Below are positions 8,572-17,592 of a stretch of 64,000 nt of DNA, in pieces; the first letter of the stretch is position 1, and every line of letters begins with the position of its first letter. The stretch lies in contig CAWGXG010000010.1 of assembly GCA_963826505.1 (NCBI GenBank), positions 62,001 through 126,000 of the forward strand. The letters are read 5' to 3'. The translations under genes were made by a program, and so were the position numbers. The notes under the pieces are model-generated. The model ran no database searches and was not told the origin of the DNA. It saw only the letters and a list, made by a program, of their open reading frames with translations. The DNA comes from CAWGXG01 sp963826505 (GTDB taxonomy: Bacteria; Chloroflexota; Anaerolineae; Aggregatilineales; Aggregatilineaceae).

Positions 8572-9147
8572 ATGCCGAACCCGTTTGCCTCTGTGCGCAA
8601 AGGAGCCCGTATCCTGACGCGCCGCCTGCGTGACCAGGGTCTGCGCACAACGTTGATCTGGGTCTACGGGCGCGGCCTGCCCAAGCTGACGGGCGTGCCG
8701 CTGGTCGCCTTCAGCCGTATCACGCCGCAGGTCTACGTCGGCGGGCAGTACGGGCAGCGCGGCAAACGCAAGCTCGAACAGATCGGCGTCACCGGGGATG
8801 TCAACCTGCGCACGGAGTATGACGACGCGGCGCACGGGTTGGCGCTGGCACATTATTGCCACCTGCCCACCGTTGACGACGCCGCGCCCAGCCTGGACCA
8901 CTTGCACGCGGGTGCGGCGTTTATTCAAAACGAGATCGCGAGCGGCGGCAAAGTCTACATTCACTGCGCGGGCGGAGTCGGACGCGCGCCCACCCTGGCC
9001 GCCGCCTACTTCATCACCCAGGGTATGTCGCTCGACGACGCGCTGGACCTCATCCGTCACAAGCGCCCCTTCATCCGCATCATGCCGCCCCAAATGGCCC
9101 AACTGCGCCACTTCGAAACCTTGCATAAGGATGGATCATCCGCATGA
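8572..9147 (+). CDS. Dual-specificity/tyrosine phosphatase family protein
   Basis: A 191-residue cysteine phosphatase. The P-loop is HCAGGVGRAPT at residues 131-141 (HCX5R with Cys132 and Arg138), and Asp102/Asp103 in 'PTVDDAAPS' are placed where the general acid is expected. 'FSRITPQVYVGGQYGQRGKRKLEQIGVTGDVNLR' is the classic entry strand and helix of the DSP fold. An N-terminal 45 residues precede the domain and are basic. Similar proteins dephosphorylate Ser/Thr/Tyr or phospholipids such as phosphatidylglycerophosphate. The upstream flippase-like gene makes a lipid substrate plausible, but this is inference. It overlaps the next gene by 4 bp (ATGA), so they are translationally coupled. Confidence 0.88.
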   Translation: MPNPFASVRKGARILTRRLRDQGLRTTLIWVYGRGLPKLTGVPLVAFSRITPQVYVGGQYGQRGKRKLEQIGVTGDVNLRTEYDDAAHGLALAHYCHLPTVDDAAPSLDHLHAGAAFIQNEIASGGKVYIHCAGGVGRAPTLAAAYFITQGMSLDDALDLIRHKRPFIRIMPPQMAQLRHFETLHKDGSSA

Positions 9148-9845
9148 TCATCGCCGTCAGCATGACTCACCGCGCCGGGGATTACGCCCTGGACGGCATC
9201 GCGCCGCGCTATCTCGCCTTGCTGGACGATCTGGAACTCATCCCAGCCCTGATCCCCAACCACGTCCCCGATCCGGCAGGACTGGCGGAGACGCTGGGCG
9301 CGCAGGCGCTGCTGTTGATCGGCGGTGGCGACATCGCGCCGGAGGAATATGGCCAGCCCAACACCGCGTCCCAGGCCATCGTGCCAGAGCGTGACGCGAC
9401 CGAGCGCGCTCTGCTCCGCTACGCAACAGATCGGCGCTTGCCCGTGATCGGCATTTGCCGGGGCTGCCAGATGATCAACGTCTTCTTTGGCGGCGGGCTG
9501 GTGCAGGACATCGCCACGCAGCATCCCGGCGCGATCGCGCATGAAGATGCCGATCCGCACCCCGTGACGCTGGTCGATCCGGCCATCGCGGCGCTGGCGG
9601 GTGGTTCTACGCTGACGGTCAACAGTTTTCACCACCAGGGCGCGACTGCGGCCACCCTCGCGCCTGATTTGCAGCCGTTCGCGCTCGCGCCGGACGGCAT
9701 CATCGAGGGGATGCAGCACCGCACGCTGCCGGTGCTCGCCGTACAATGGCACCCGGAGCGCCCCTCGCCCTCGCACGATTTCGACCGCGCGCTGCTGCGC
9801 GACTTCCTAAAGCGCGTAGCGCAGGTTGGCCCCACTAATCGCTGA
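9144..9845 (+). CDS. Gamma-glutamyl-gamma-aminobutyrate hydrolase family (peptidase C26)
   Basis: A 233-residue class I glutamine-amidotransferase-like hydrolase. The nucleophile elbow is 'GICRGCQMINV' with Cys105. 'LLIGGGDIAPEEYG' near residue 57 is the family's conserved oxyanion-side strand. 'VNSFHHQG' and 'AVQWHPE' provide the His and Glu of the triad. PuuD-type enzymes cleave gamma-glutamyl-GABA in putrescine degradation, but other C26 members act on different gamma-glutamyl amides, and no putrescine genes are nearby. It starts inside the end of the phosphatase gene. Confidence 0.88.
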   Translation: MIIAVSMTHRAGDYALDGIAPRYLALLDDLELIPALIPNHVPDPAGLAETLGAQALLLIGGGDIAPEEYGQPNTASQAIVPERDATERALLRYATDRRLPVIGICRGCQMINVFFGGGLVQDIATQHPGAIAHEDADPHPVTLVDPAIAALAGGSTLTVNSFHHQGATAATLAPDLQPFALAPDGIIEGMQHRTLPVLAVQWHPERPSPSHDFDRALLRDFLKRVAQVGPTNR

Positions 9846-9876
9846 TTACTGTCCGCTGTTTGCTAATCACTGCTTA
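9835..9876. repeat. Heptamer array, 6 units
   Basis: Six phased heptads: CTAATCG, CTGATTA, CTGTCCG, CTGTTTG, CTAATCA, CTGCTTA. The array covers the last codons of the C26 hydrolase gene and the stop of the convergent kinase gene. Confidence 0.65.
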
Positions 9877-11953
9877 CGGAGTCATCTCGCTTGGCAGGCT
9901 TGGTGGGGACAATCGGTGTAATCGTCTCATCCAAAATGACGGTTTCGATCGGGGTGTCCGGATCAACCAGGGCATCCAACTCGACCGTGGCGGTTGGTGA
10001 TGGGGGAGCCTCGCGTGTCGTATCCCGGGAGAGATCCTTCAGCACAGCGGCGATCGCGTCGCGCGATGCTCCGGCGGACGGCGTGCGGTAGGTCAGCGAT
10101 TTGGTGAGCATTCCCCCGATCAAGGCGACGACCGAATCCGGCACATCCGGGCGAATGGTCCGAATATCCGGCACGTCGTCGTCGAGAATCGCCCGCGCGA
10201 TCTGCTCGTCGGTGCGACCCACGAAAGGCAGCGTCCCGGCCAGCATCTCGAACAGCATCACGCCCAGCGACCACACATCCCCGCGCGCGTCGAGCGTTTC
10301 GCCCATCACGCCCTCTGGACTGAGATAGGGCGTCGTGCCGATGACGGTATGCGGCAGAGTCACGCGCTGGTGGTAATTCAGGCGCGCCACGCCAAAGTCG
10401 GCCAGCCGGGGCATGTAATCGTGGGTGAGCATGGTATTCGACGGCTTGACGTCGCGGTGAATCACTTCGCGGGTGTGGGCATGTTGCAGCGCGTCCGCGA
10501 TCATACGCACGATCTCAAGCGCCTGCCGCAGCGGCAAACGCCCCTCGCGGTTGAGCCGGTCGAACAGCGAGCCGCCGAAGACGTATTCCATCACGATGTA
10601 CTCGAAATCTTCATCGCGGAAAGCGTCGATCAGCTTGACGATGTTGGGATGATCGAGATGTTTGAGCGCGTCGGCCTCGCGTTGGAAGCGGTGCCACGCC
10701 ATCTCGTTCAGCTCGCGCGACACCATGAGCTGCTTCACGGCGACCTGTTCGTTGGTCTGGAGATCGGTGGCGCGGTAGACGTAGCTCGTCATGCCGGGGT
10801 GCAGCACATGATCGAGCCGGAAACGCTCGCGCAGCACGGTGTGATCGGCGTGCAGATTCATGGCGTGCATGCGATGTCCGCGCGCGTGTTCGGGTTGCGT
10901 GCGCTGCATGGAGTAGAACACGCTCTCGTGAACCAGACTGTGCAGCGTGCAATAGCCGGAAGTGTCGGACTTGATCGCGCCTTCCAGCCAGGCCACCATA
11001 ATATGCCGCTGCAGCAGCGTGAAGCGCACGGATTCGCGGTGATCGAGCAGCGTCTTGATCAGCGCGGCGATCTCCTGGTCGGCCTGCACCTGCCGCCACA
11101 TCTTGCGGAAAATTTCGTCCTCGTACAGGTGGCGCCGCGCCGCCCGATCGACGTCCGTCAGCAGGATCGCGCCCTCCGACACGTCACGCGCCAGCCCGGC
11201 GCACAGCTTGTGCGTCAGGTAGACATCGCCCTCGGTCCATTCGTAGATCCGTGCGGGCACGTCTGACGACACCTGCCGCTGATCATTGTCCAGGCGTGCC
11301 ACCAGCCCGGCCACGCCTTCGAGATCGGCATCATCGATATACACGATCTCCGTCACGCGGAACGGGGAAATGGCTGGGTCTTTGATCAATTCGTCCGGAA
11401 CGAACCGGCCCGCCAGCACAAAAATGACGTTGTTCAGCGCCGGGCGCATCCAGCGATTGACGAACATCTCGCGCAGCGTCGCGAAAAACGGCGTACAGAC
11501 AGCCTCTGGCGTGGTTTCGATCTGGTCCAGCATGACGACCAGCACGCGCCCGGCCAGCGGCCCCTCCAACGCCATGACGATTTCTTCTTGCAGGGCCAGC
11601 GCGTGGGGGGCCGGGTCGTTGGGAACAGGCAGCAGCCCGTTGCTCTGGCGCGCGATCTGCGTGTGCAGATGGCCGTACCAGTGGGCTTCGGGCAGGCCGC
11701 TGATCGGACCAAACGAGACGTACACCGGCAGATAGCGCGGGGAGTTGCGCAGCCGCGCCCATTGGCGCAGCAGCATCGACGACTTACCGCTGAGACGTGG
11801 GCCGATCAGGGCGGCATAATCGCGCTGGGACAGCAGCCGCTCCAGTGCCTGATCGGCATGCCGTACCATGTAAAGATAGGTCGCGTCAGGCGGGATTGGT
11901 CCCTGCGTATGGAACGACGTATCGCGAGATGTTGGCTGATCAGTTACCTGCAT
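9863..11953 (-). CDS. Serine/threonine protein kinase with N-terminal AAA domain
   Basis: A 696-residue protein. Residues about 30-250 form a P-loop ATPase: Walker A 'GPRLSGKSS' at 51-59 and Walker B-like 'VLVVMLDQIE' at 137-146. A helical region with a winged-helix look follows (280-360). A Hanks-type kinase occupies about 375-640: 'VAVKQL' (Lys407), catalytic loop 'HRDVKPSNTML' (499-509), 'LADFGVA' (517-523) and 'GTTPYLSPE'. The glycine loop is weak (VLHPGMTSYVYRA). The tail is Thr/Pro-rich and could be an autophosphorylation or FHA-binding region. No transmembrane segment or PASTA repeat. It lies 54 bp downstream of the tubulin-like/AAA gene on the same strand, probably as an operon. The AAA part may sense a ligand and gate the kinase (inference). 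Confidence 0.88.
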   Translation of the reverse strand: MQVTDQPTSRDTSFHTQGPIPPDATYLYMVRHADQALERLLSQRDYAALIGPRLSGKSSMLLRQWARLRNSPRYLPVYVSFGPISGLPEAHWYGHLHTQIARQSNGLLPVPNDPAPHALALQEEIVMALEGPLAGRVLVVMLDQIETTPEAVCTPFFATLREMFVNRWMRPALNNVIFVLAGRFVPDELIKDPAISPFRVTEIVYIDDADLEGVAGLVARLDNDQRQVSSDVPARIYEWTEGDVYLTHKLCAGLARDVSEGAILLTDVDRAARRHLYEDEIFRKMWRQVQADQEIAALIKTLLDHRESVRFTLLQRHIMVAWLEGAIKSDTSGYCTLHSLVHESVFYSMQRTQPEHARGHRMHAMNLHADHTVLRERFRLDHVLHPGMTSYVYRATDLQTNEQVAVKQLMVSRELNEMAWHRFQREADALKHLDHPNIVKLIDAFRDEDFEYIVMEYVFGGSLFDRLNREGRLPLRQALEIVRMIADALQHAHTREVIHRDVKPSNTMLTHDYMPRLADFGVARLNYHQRVTLPHTVIGTTPYLSPEGVMGETLDARGDVWSLGVMLFEMLAGTLPFVGRTDEQIARAILDDDVPDIRTIRPDVPDSVVALIGGMLTKSLTYRTPSAGASRDAIAAVLKDLSRDTTREAPPSPTATVELDALVDPDTPIETVILDETITPIVPTKPAKRDDSVSSD

Positions 11954-12007
11954 AGCGCACCATGCTGATACTCACTCACCCCTACGAACAGTATACATCC
12001 CTGGCAC

Positions 12008-15000
12008 TCAGCGCGCCCCCTGAGGATCGGCCTCGTAATGACGGCGCATGATCTCAATTTGCCGCTTTTTGTCAGTCATGAAGTCGAGAATAGCGGGAAA
12101 TGCCATAGGAATCAACTCCAAACGGTCATTATCACGCGGGCGCACGAAACAATACAACTCCAAGTCTTTGGCGGTGCGGTCGAGCCGTTCGGGCGGGATC
12201 GGGCCGATCCCGGCGTCGTGCAGCAACTTTTCGACATCCGCCAGCGTCAGGAAGCGCTCGCCTTCCGGCCAGACGAGCGTCACCAGCCGGGCCAACGGGT
12301 TCATCTGGCCCCAGATCGTCTGCACAATTTCTTCTTGAAGCGTACGGCGCGAGGTGGCCTGATCGAGATGTTCCATCGTCAGCAAGCTGGCGTTTTGCGG
12401 CGTTTTGTCCAGCTCCTCGACCATCGACTGGCAGATCATCTGCACGATGTTAGGATGCCCGGCGGAAATCTGGTAGATGCGGTTGATCAACTGTTCGGAC
12501 TGCTCGATCCACACGTTCAGCATTTCGAACGGTTCCGCGATCAGATGATGGACCACCTTGGGCGGCAGCGGCTCGAGCCGGACGGCCTGCGCGAAATTGA
12601 ACAGAGCCGAATAGGGATCGCCGATGGAGCGCATCAGCCATTTTTCGCCGCTCAGCACATACTGGCAGCGCTTCTCGTTGGACAGCGACCGGAAAGTGCG
12701 GAACAGCGTTTCCTGATTTTCGGGCTGGCGGTCGAACAGCAGCAGGCTGTCCACCTCGTCAAACAGGATCGCGATGTTCTTGTTCTTGTGCCGTCCCTGC
12801 AGCGTCGTGATCACGTCCTCGAACTGCACGGGCGTGACGTCCTGGTCGATGTTCACGTTCCAGCGACGGTTGATCAGCCAAAAGAACGCGCGGTAATTGG
12901 TCGCGCCGTGACAGTCGAGATAATACGGCGCGTAGTCGCCGTCGTTGGGTTGCAGCAGGCGTTGAATGCGTTGCAGCGTCGACGTCTTGCCGATGCGCCG
13001 CCCACCGATTAACGCCACGCTGTGCGAGCGCAGCTTGCTGCGCACCTCGTTGATCTCGCGCTCGCGCCCGAAGAACATATGCTCCGGCACCGGCCCGCGC
13101 GTGAAAAACGGCGACACAGTCGTCAGGTTGACGTGATCCAGCACGAGATCGCTCAGCGCGCGCGTGGGCAGCCGCGCGCCGACCAGATGCTTGATGTCGG
13201 CTTCGGTCAGCACCAGCACCGTGAAATCGACCCGGCGCAGCGGCTCGATGATCGCGTCGATATCCGAGCGCCCGGTGACATTGACAATGAACACAAACTG
13301 TTCTTCCAGCGGCAGCGGCGCCACCGCACGCAGAATTTCCTCGCCGATCTCGTCGGCGCTGCGATTCGAATGGAGGAACAGCACAGCGCAGTTGGGTGGC
13401 GGAAGTTTGAGCCGGAAGGGTCGCAGCTTGTAGACGACCAGCCGGAAATCGGGCGGGACGCGCGGCGCGGGGACCGTCTCCACGACGTCCAGCGCCACGC
13501 CCAGCGCCCGGATCAGCGCGTCCAACGGCTCGTTGGCGGCATCCGGCCCCTGGCGGATGGCCCGCAACAAGGTCTCCCAAATGATTGATATTTCGCGCCG
13601 CGCCGTCGTCTGCACCAGATCCGCGATAGTGGCGTCCCAGCGGCGGTCGACGTGCAGCGGCAATCCTTCCGCACCCGCGCGGTCATACGCGCGGCGATAG
13701 GCTTCGCGAATGGGCTGCAGCGCCTCGGCCATGACGCCGTGCAGCACGCGCAGCACGGTGATCTCGTCGGGATCGGGCGACGGAATAAAGGCGCGCGTGG
13801 TGTCCTGGGTCGCGGGCGGCACCGCGCTGAAGGCACGCGGCACTTCGCGCACCAGTTCATACGCGGTTGGCGCGGGGTGGCGCTCGTCGACGGTGGGCAC
13901 CATCGCGGGCGCGGCGGACTCGGCCAGCTTGCCAAGCATGGCCTTGAGCATGGCGTTGCCGGGATAATCGGCCAGAAAATCGTACAGGTCTTTGAAGGTG
14001 AACGCACCGGCCAGCGCGCGCCGCGCCGCGTCGAGGATGTCCGGCAGGAAGCGGCTCAGCCGCCGCTCGGACGGCACACTCCCACCGCCCCAGGCGGTAT
14101 ACACCTGGCTGAGCAGCTCGCGCGGCTGCAACTGGGCCATGCCAGCGACGTTTTGCACCCCAGCCACATACCACTCCTGTGTCAGGACCACCGCCGACGG
14201 AAATTCCGGCGGACGTCGGACCGCTAACTCCATCGACCGGCGGCAAGTGATTTCGAAATCGTGCAGCGACTGGCTGGCCTGTTCCACCAGCGGGATCACG
14301 TCACGAATTTGTCCGGTCAGCTCATCCACGTGCTCGCGCAGGGCGCGCCACATGTCCAGGCGGGCTTGCAGCGCGATCAATTCCGCCATCGCGGTGAGCG
14401 CCTTCCCGGCGCGCGCGTCAAGCTCGCCCACCGACGCCTTGCGGCTGCCGCTGAAACGCACGCCTGAACGGGCATCGTGCTGCTCGGCAGCCTGAAAGAG
14501 CGCGTCCCGCGTCACGATGACCGCTGCGTCAGCCTCGGGGAGCGCTTTCTCCAACACGGGCAGCTCGGCGCGTATCTGGCGATCCAGGTCTTCGAACGCG
14601 CTCACCAGCCAGATCAGCCCGTAGCCTTCACCATAGGCCAGCTCGGCCGGGCTGCCCAGCAGCACGCCGTACAGCTCGCGCAGATTCACGCTCAGTGCGG
14701 TGTCGACGCGCGAGCGCAGCGTATCCGGCACGGTGCCGATCGCGCTCTGATCGAGCGCGTGCACGGCGATCGCTTCGCGCTCCAACCGCCGCCATTCGGC
14801 CATGACCAGATCGAGCACGCGGATCGACTCACCGCGCGCAGTACGCATCTCGTGGCGGCGCAGCAGTCCCGCGGCGCTAAAATCATACGTCCACTCGCGC
14901 ATACGGTTGATCACGTCTGGCGTGTTCAGCACATCAAACGCGACCAGATCGGTCCGCGCCCGTTCCAGGAACTCGCCTGCCCAGCCGGATGTTGACGTGG

Positions 15001-16078
15001 CCGCGTGCGTACTCTTGAGCGCCTTCAAGACGGTTTGCGCCAATCCGACCGCAGCCAGATCCATCGCGGCGCGGATCGGCAGCGCGATCTTGCTCGCGCC
15101 GAAGATGCTGTAGCCCGCAAAGCGATCGGCTTTGGCATCTGAGGGGACTGGCTGCGGCAGCACGGGGACCGCTTCAGGAGCGGTCAGGTTGGCGCTGATC
15201 CAGGTAACGACTCCTTCAGCCAATGTGTTTTCGGGCGCTTCATCGCTGGGAGACAGCGCGTCATCGCACAGCAGGATCATATCCAACGCGCGATGCAAGG
15301 TCGTGCGCGGCAGCGTGTGGCCGATCACCGGCAGCGTGGAGGCGAATAATTCGGGTTGAAGGGTGAAGGCATCGATCTCGCGCAGAGAAGCGTACACGTT
15401 GGCCATCGCCAGCATGTGTTCCGGATCGTTGGCGGCAGCGGCGGCCCGCATCGCGAACAGCCCCACGATCGTCGCGGGTTGCTCGCCACACAGGGCGCGC
15501 AGCCGGGTCACCACGTCGAAGATCATGCCGCTGCCTTCCGCCTCGGCTAGCGACGCGAGCACATAAATGCGCCGTTCCGGGTCGGAGTCGCGACCCCGGC
15601 CTACGTCATGCAGCCAGCGCACCATTTTGAACAGAGTTTCACCCACCAGCGCGGCGTTATCATAGAGCGCCAGCCGGTTGTAAGCGCGCACCTGGGCTGG
15701 ATCCGCCAGAATTTCCGGCGATCGCGGCGAGTGAGGCCACCACTGCGCCACGCCGACCTGTGAATAGCGGCCGGGCACATCCGTCCAGGCGATTGCGTCC
15801 ATGTCGATCATCAGGCGTTCTTCGCGGGGCAGCAGCGTTTCCTCGCGCAGCGACCGGCGGCGTGCCAGCGCCAGGAGGCGCACGTTATTTTGCAGCTCGC
15901 GCCGCGCCACCAGCCCGTTGAGCATGGCATGGACGCGCGCGATGGCATACAGCCCGGTCTGGCCGAGGCCGATCACAAGAGATGCCTCGCGGAGCTGGCC
16001 TTGCAGTGGGCGGGCGCGTTCGCCAAACTGGCCGAGCGACACCAGGGAATTGTCAGATAACAGGCTGCTGTCCTGCAT
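12008..16078 (-). CDS. Degenerate tubulin-like protein fused to an AAA/STAND-type ATPase
   Basis: A 1356-residue protein. The N-terminal part resembles the bacterial Tubulin_2 family: 'SLVIGLGQTGLYAIARV' near residue 33, 'LASLAEAEGSGMIFDV' near 176 where the GTP-binding loop should be, and 'ANVYASLREIDAF' after it. The classical GGGTGSG loop is reduced to EAEGSG, so GTP binding is doubtful. A long helical middle follows. The C-terminal 370 residues are an ATPase: 'MFFGREREI' entry motif, Walker A 'GGRRIGKTS' (about 1022-1030), Walker B 'ILFDEVDSLL' (about 1101-1110) and a winged-helix end. ATG 16078 has AAAGGGA upstream; a TTG at 16114 is less likely. It is upstream of, and probably co-transcribed with, the AAA-kinase. 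Tubulin assignment is by motif order only. Confidence 0.75.
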   Translation of the reverse strand: MQDSSLLSDNSLVSLGQFGERARPLQGQLREASLVIGLGQTGLYAIARVHAMLNGLVARRELQNNVRLLALARRRSLREETLLPREERLMIDMDAIAWTDVPGRYSQVGVAQWWPHSPRSPEILADPAQVRAYNRLALYDNAALVGETLFKMVRWLHDVGRGRDSDPERRIYVLASLAEAEGSGMIFDVVTRLRALCGEQPATIVGLFAMRAAAAANDPEHMLAMANVYASLREIDAFTLQPELFASTLPVIGHTLPRTTLHRALDMILLCDDALSPSDEAPENTLAEGVVTWISANLTAPEAVPVLPQPVPSDAKADRFAGYSIFGASKIALPIRAAMDLAAVGLAQTVLKALKSTHAATSTSGWAGEFLERARTDLVAFDVLNTPDVINRMREWTYDFSAAGLLRRHEMRTARGESIRVLDLVMAEWRRLEREAIAVHALDQSAIGTVPDTLRSRVDTALSVNLRELYGVLLGSPAELAYGEGYGLIWLVSAFEDLDRQIRAELPVLEKALPEADAAVIVTRDALFQAAEQHDARSGVRFSGSRKASVGELDARAGKALTAMAELIALQARLDMWRALREHVDELTGQIRDVIPLVEQASQSLHDFEITCRRSMELAVRRPPEFPSAVVLTQEWYVAGVQNVAGMAQLQPRELLSQVYTAWGGGSVPSERRLSRFLPDILDAARRALAGAFTFKDLYDFLADYPGNAMLKAMLGKLAESAAPAMVPTVDERHPAPTAYELVREVPRAFSAVPPATQDTTRAFIPSPDPDEITVLRVLHGVMAEALQPIREAYRRAYDRAGAEGLPLHVDRRWDATIADLVQTTARREISIIWETLLRAIRQGPDAANEPLDALIRALGVALDVVETVPAPRVPPDFRLVVYKLRPFRLKLPPPNCAVLFLHSNRSADEIGEEILRAVAPLPLEEQFVFIVNVTGRSDIDAIIEPLRRVDFTVLVLTEADIKHLVGARLPTRALSDLVLDHVNLTTVSPFFTRGPVPEHMFFGREREINEVRSKLRSHSVALIGGRRIGKTSTLQRIQRLLQPNDGDYAPYYLDCHGATNYRAFFWLINRRWNVNIDQDVTPVQFEDVITTLQGRHKNKNIAILFDEVDSLLLFDRQPENQETLFRTFRSLSNEKRCQYVLSGEKWLMRSIGDPYSALFNFAQAVRLEPLPPKVVHHLIAEPFEMLNVWIEQSEQLINRIYQISAGHPNIVQMICQSMVEELDKTPQNASLLTMEHLDQATSRRTLQEEIVQTIWGQMNPLARLVTLVWPEGERFLTLADVEKLLHDAGIGPIPPERLDRTAKDLELYCFVRPRDNDRLELIPMAFPAILDFMTDKKRQIEIMRRHYEADPQGAR

Positions 16079-16260
16079 GAAGGTCCCTTTGAATGGCAGG
16101 CTGTGTTCGTTCAATCATAACATGGCACACAGGGGGGTGACGCCCCACTTTGTGAAAAAGCGTTGAATTCTCAACCGCGCGGGTGTCTGGAAGGGACACT
16201 CGAACTTCAGGGTACAGTTAACATTCTAATAAATTCTGGTGAGAGTTACACATTCGGGGG

Positions 16261-17229
16261 TCAGGCACGGAGCACCGCCCGGCGGTACTGCTCGACCATT
16301 TTAAGATAGCGCTGCTCGGCAAAGCGCGGACTGTTGACCGCCGCCCAATCGAGCGCAAGCTTGCGCCCGATCACGTTCGCCACGGGGGCACTCTGCCAAT
16401 AGCCCATATGGCTGGCCGGGTTCCAGCTCGTCAACCAGTTGCCCGCTCTGACCTGGCTGTCGATCACGCCCGCCGCCCGGTAAGACCGGATCGGCTGGAG
16501 CGGGAACGCGATCGGATCGTTGGTGTCGTACAGATTGATCCAGACTCCACCGTGCGGATCAACTTGAATCGGCGAGGGGAGGCTGTTCGCCAGATCCTGT
16601 TTGTCGGCCTCCGTCTTGCCGCGCAGTGCGTAGATCGCCAGCGGCGATCCCATGGTAAACATATTGGTCAGTGCCAGGCCATACGCGCTCATGACGTGTT
16701 CGGGCGACGCGCCGCGCGTATGATCCCACACGAAATCCGACGCGACCACGCTGCCCAGACTGTGGCCCACAATCGAGAGCGACCCAGGTGCGTCGCCGGA
16801 TTCAGCAGTGCAGCCCGCACAGAGCTGCCCCGCCCCTTCTTCTATGAGGGTGTGAATCGCTTTGTAGATCGAGTTGTGCGGCCCGCCCTCGTAGGTGATC
16901 ACGTCACCCAGCAAGCCGATCATCTGACGCCGTGCGATATACGCCAGATTGAACTTGCGCAGCGGCCACCACCCGCCAAAACCCATCAGGCTGAGCAACG
17001 CGTCCTGCGGCTGTTGCGTCACGGGGGCCCAATAGACCGGCGCAAAGCGCAGCGCCCGATCGGGATCAGTGTCGCGCGCGCTGACGTCGCGCAGCCGCAG
17101 CCGCCGTACCTCGCGTCTGAAGGCCGCGCCGATGTTCGCTTGCAGCCGTTGGGCGTACTGCTTGCCGTGTTTCCCGCCCCAGCCTACGCCATGCACAATC
17201 AAGACATTGATCGCCCGCGTTGTGCCCAT
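16261..17229 (-). CDS. Alpha/beta hydrolase, lipase-like
   Basis: A 322-residue protein. The oxyanion-side motif 'VLIVHGVGWGG' is at residues 9-19 and the nucleophile elbow 'GHSLGS' at 155-160 (Ser157). 'NLYDTNDPIAFPLQPI' carries an Asp typical of the acid position, and 'ASHMGYWQS' holds the likely catalytic His. No signal peptide is present, so it should be cytoplasmic. The arrangement matches esterase/lipase-like proteins with a nucleophile elbow after a long insertion. The ATG at 17229 is preceded by GAGGAAAG. It sits 180 bp downstream of nothing on its own strand and is upstream of the tubulin-like gene by orientation only. Substrate unknown. Confidence 0.8.
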   Translation of the reverse strand: MGTTRAINVLIVHGVGWGGKHGKQYAQRLQANIGAAFRREVRRLRLRDVSARDTDPDRALRFAPVYWAPVTQQPQDALLSLMGFGGWWPLRKFNLAYIARRQMIGLLGDVITYEGGPHNSIYKAIHTLIEEGAGQLCAGCTAESGDAPGSLSIVGHSLGSVVASDFVWDHTRGASPEHVMSAYGLALTNMFTMGSPLAIYALRGKTEADKQDLANSLPSPIQVDPHGGVWINLYDTNDPIAFPLQPIRSYRAAGVIDSQVRAGNWLTSWNPASHMGYWQSAPVANVIGRKLALDWAAVNSPRFAEQRYLKMVEQYRRAVLRA

Positions 17230-17592
17230 ACCAGCACTTTCCTCATAGTATTTGTCGGACCCGGCGCTCCATCAGAGTTTAAGCGGAGTGCGCTCGTTGT
17301 CAAAATTGAGGGCCAATGGAAGGACTCTCGCACCAAACCTGATTCACCTAACAGCCGTTGTGGAATCGCGTACACATGGGTATTGTGTGATCCAATAGAG
17401 CTATGACTTCTCAGTCCGGTAGGGGTGATTCTTCAACCGCAGCCAATCACGGAGCTGGTCAGGAAGTGTTTTTTCGGTGGAAGCTTGCTGGCCTCGGAGT
17501 ATAATATTCATTTGGCCCTGTATGGCTAAATATGCCGCAAAGTTGCGTTATATGCACTAGTCAGACCCTGGAAGTACAGGGAGGAGAGCACG
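17230..17592. other. Intergenic region with mobile-element debris
   Basis: A 363-bp gap between divergent hydrolase and cupin genes. It contains the recombinase fragment at 17401-17511 and a TATAAT at 17500-17505 without a clear -35. The stretch 17260-17400 shows nothing recognisable. Confidence 0.5.
17401..17511 (-). pseudogene. Tyrosine recombinase (integrase) N-terminal fragment
   Basis: A 36-codon minus-strand frame reads MNIILRGQQASTEKTLPDQL then RDWLRLKNHPYRTEKS and stop. The part 'LPDQLRDWLRLKNHPYRTEKS' closely follows the start of the SAM-like core-binding domain of IntI/XerC-type integrases (usual form: LLDQVRDALRLKHYSYRTEKSYVDW). The protein stops exactly where 'Y-x-x-W' should follow, and no catalytic domain (R-H-R-Y) is present. 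It is a remnant, not a working recombinase. Too short to be certain, but the match extends over about 20 residues. Confidence 0.5.

Noticed and set aside
12038..13012. Long open frames antisense to the tubulin-like/AAA gene, and similar ones at 895-2250, 10349-11266, 33818-35095, 42754-43968 and 62117-63511
   Set aside because: They mirror clear protein genes on the other strand, have His/Arg/Gln-rich low-information translations and lack ribosome sites; they result from high GC.
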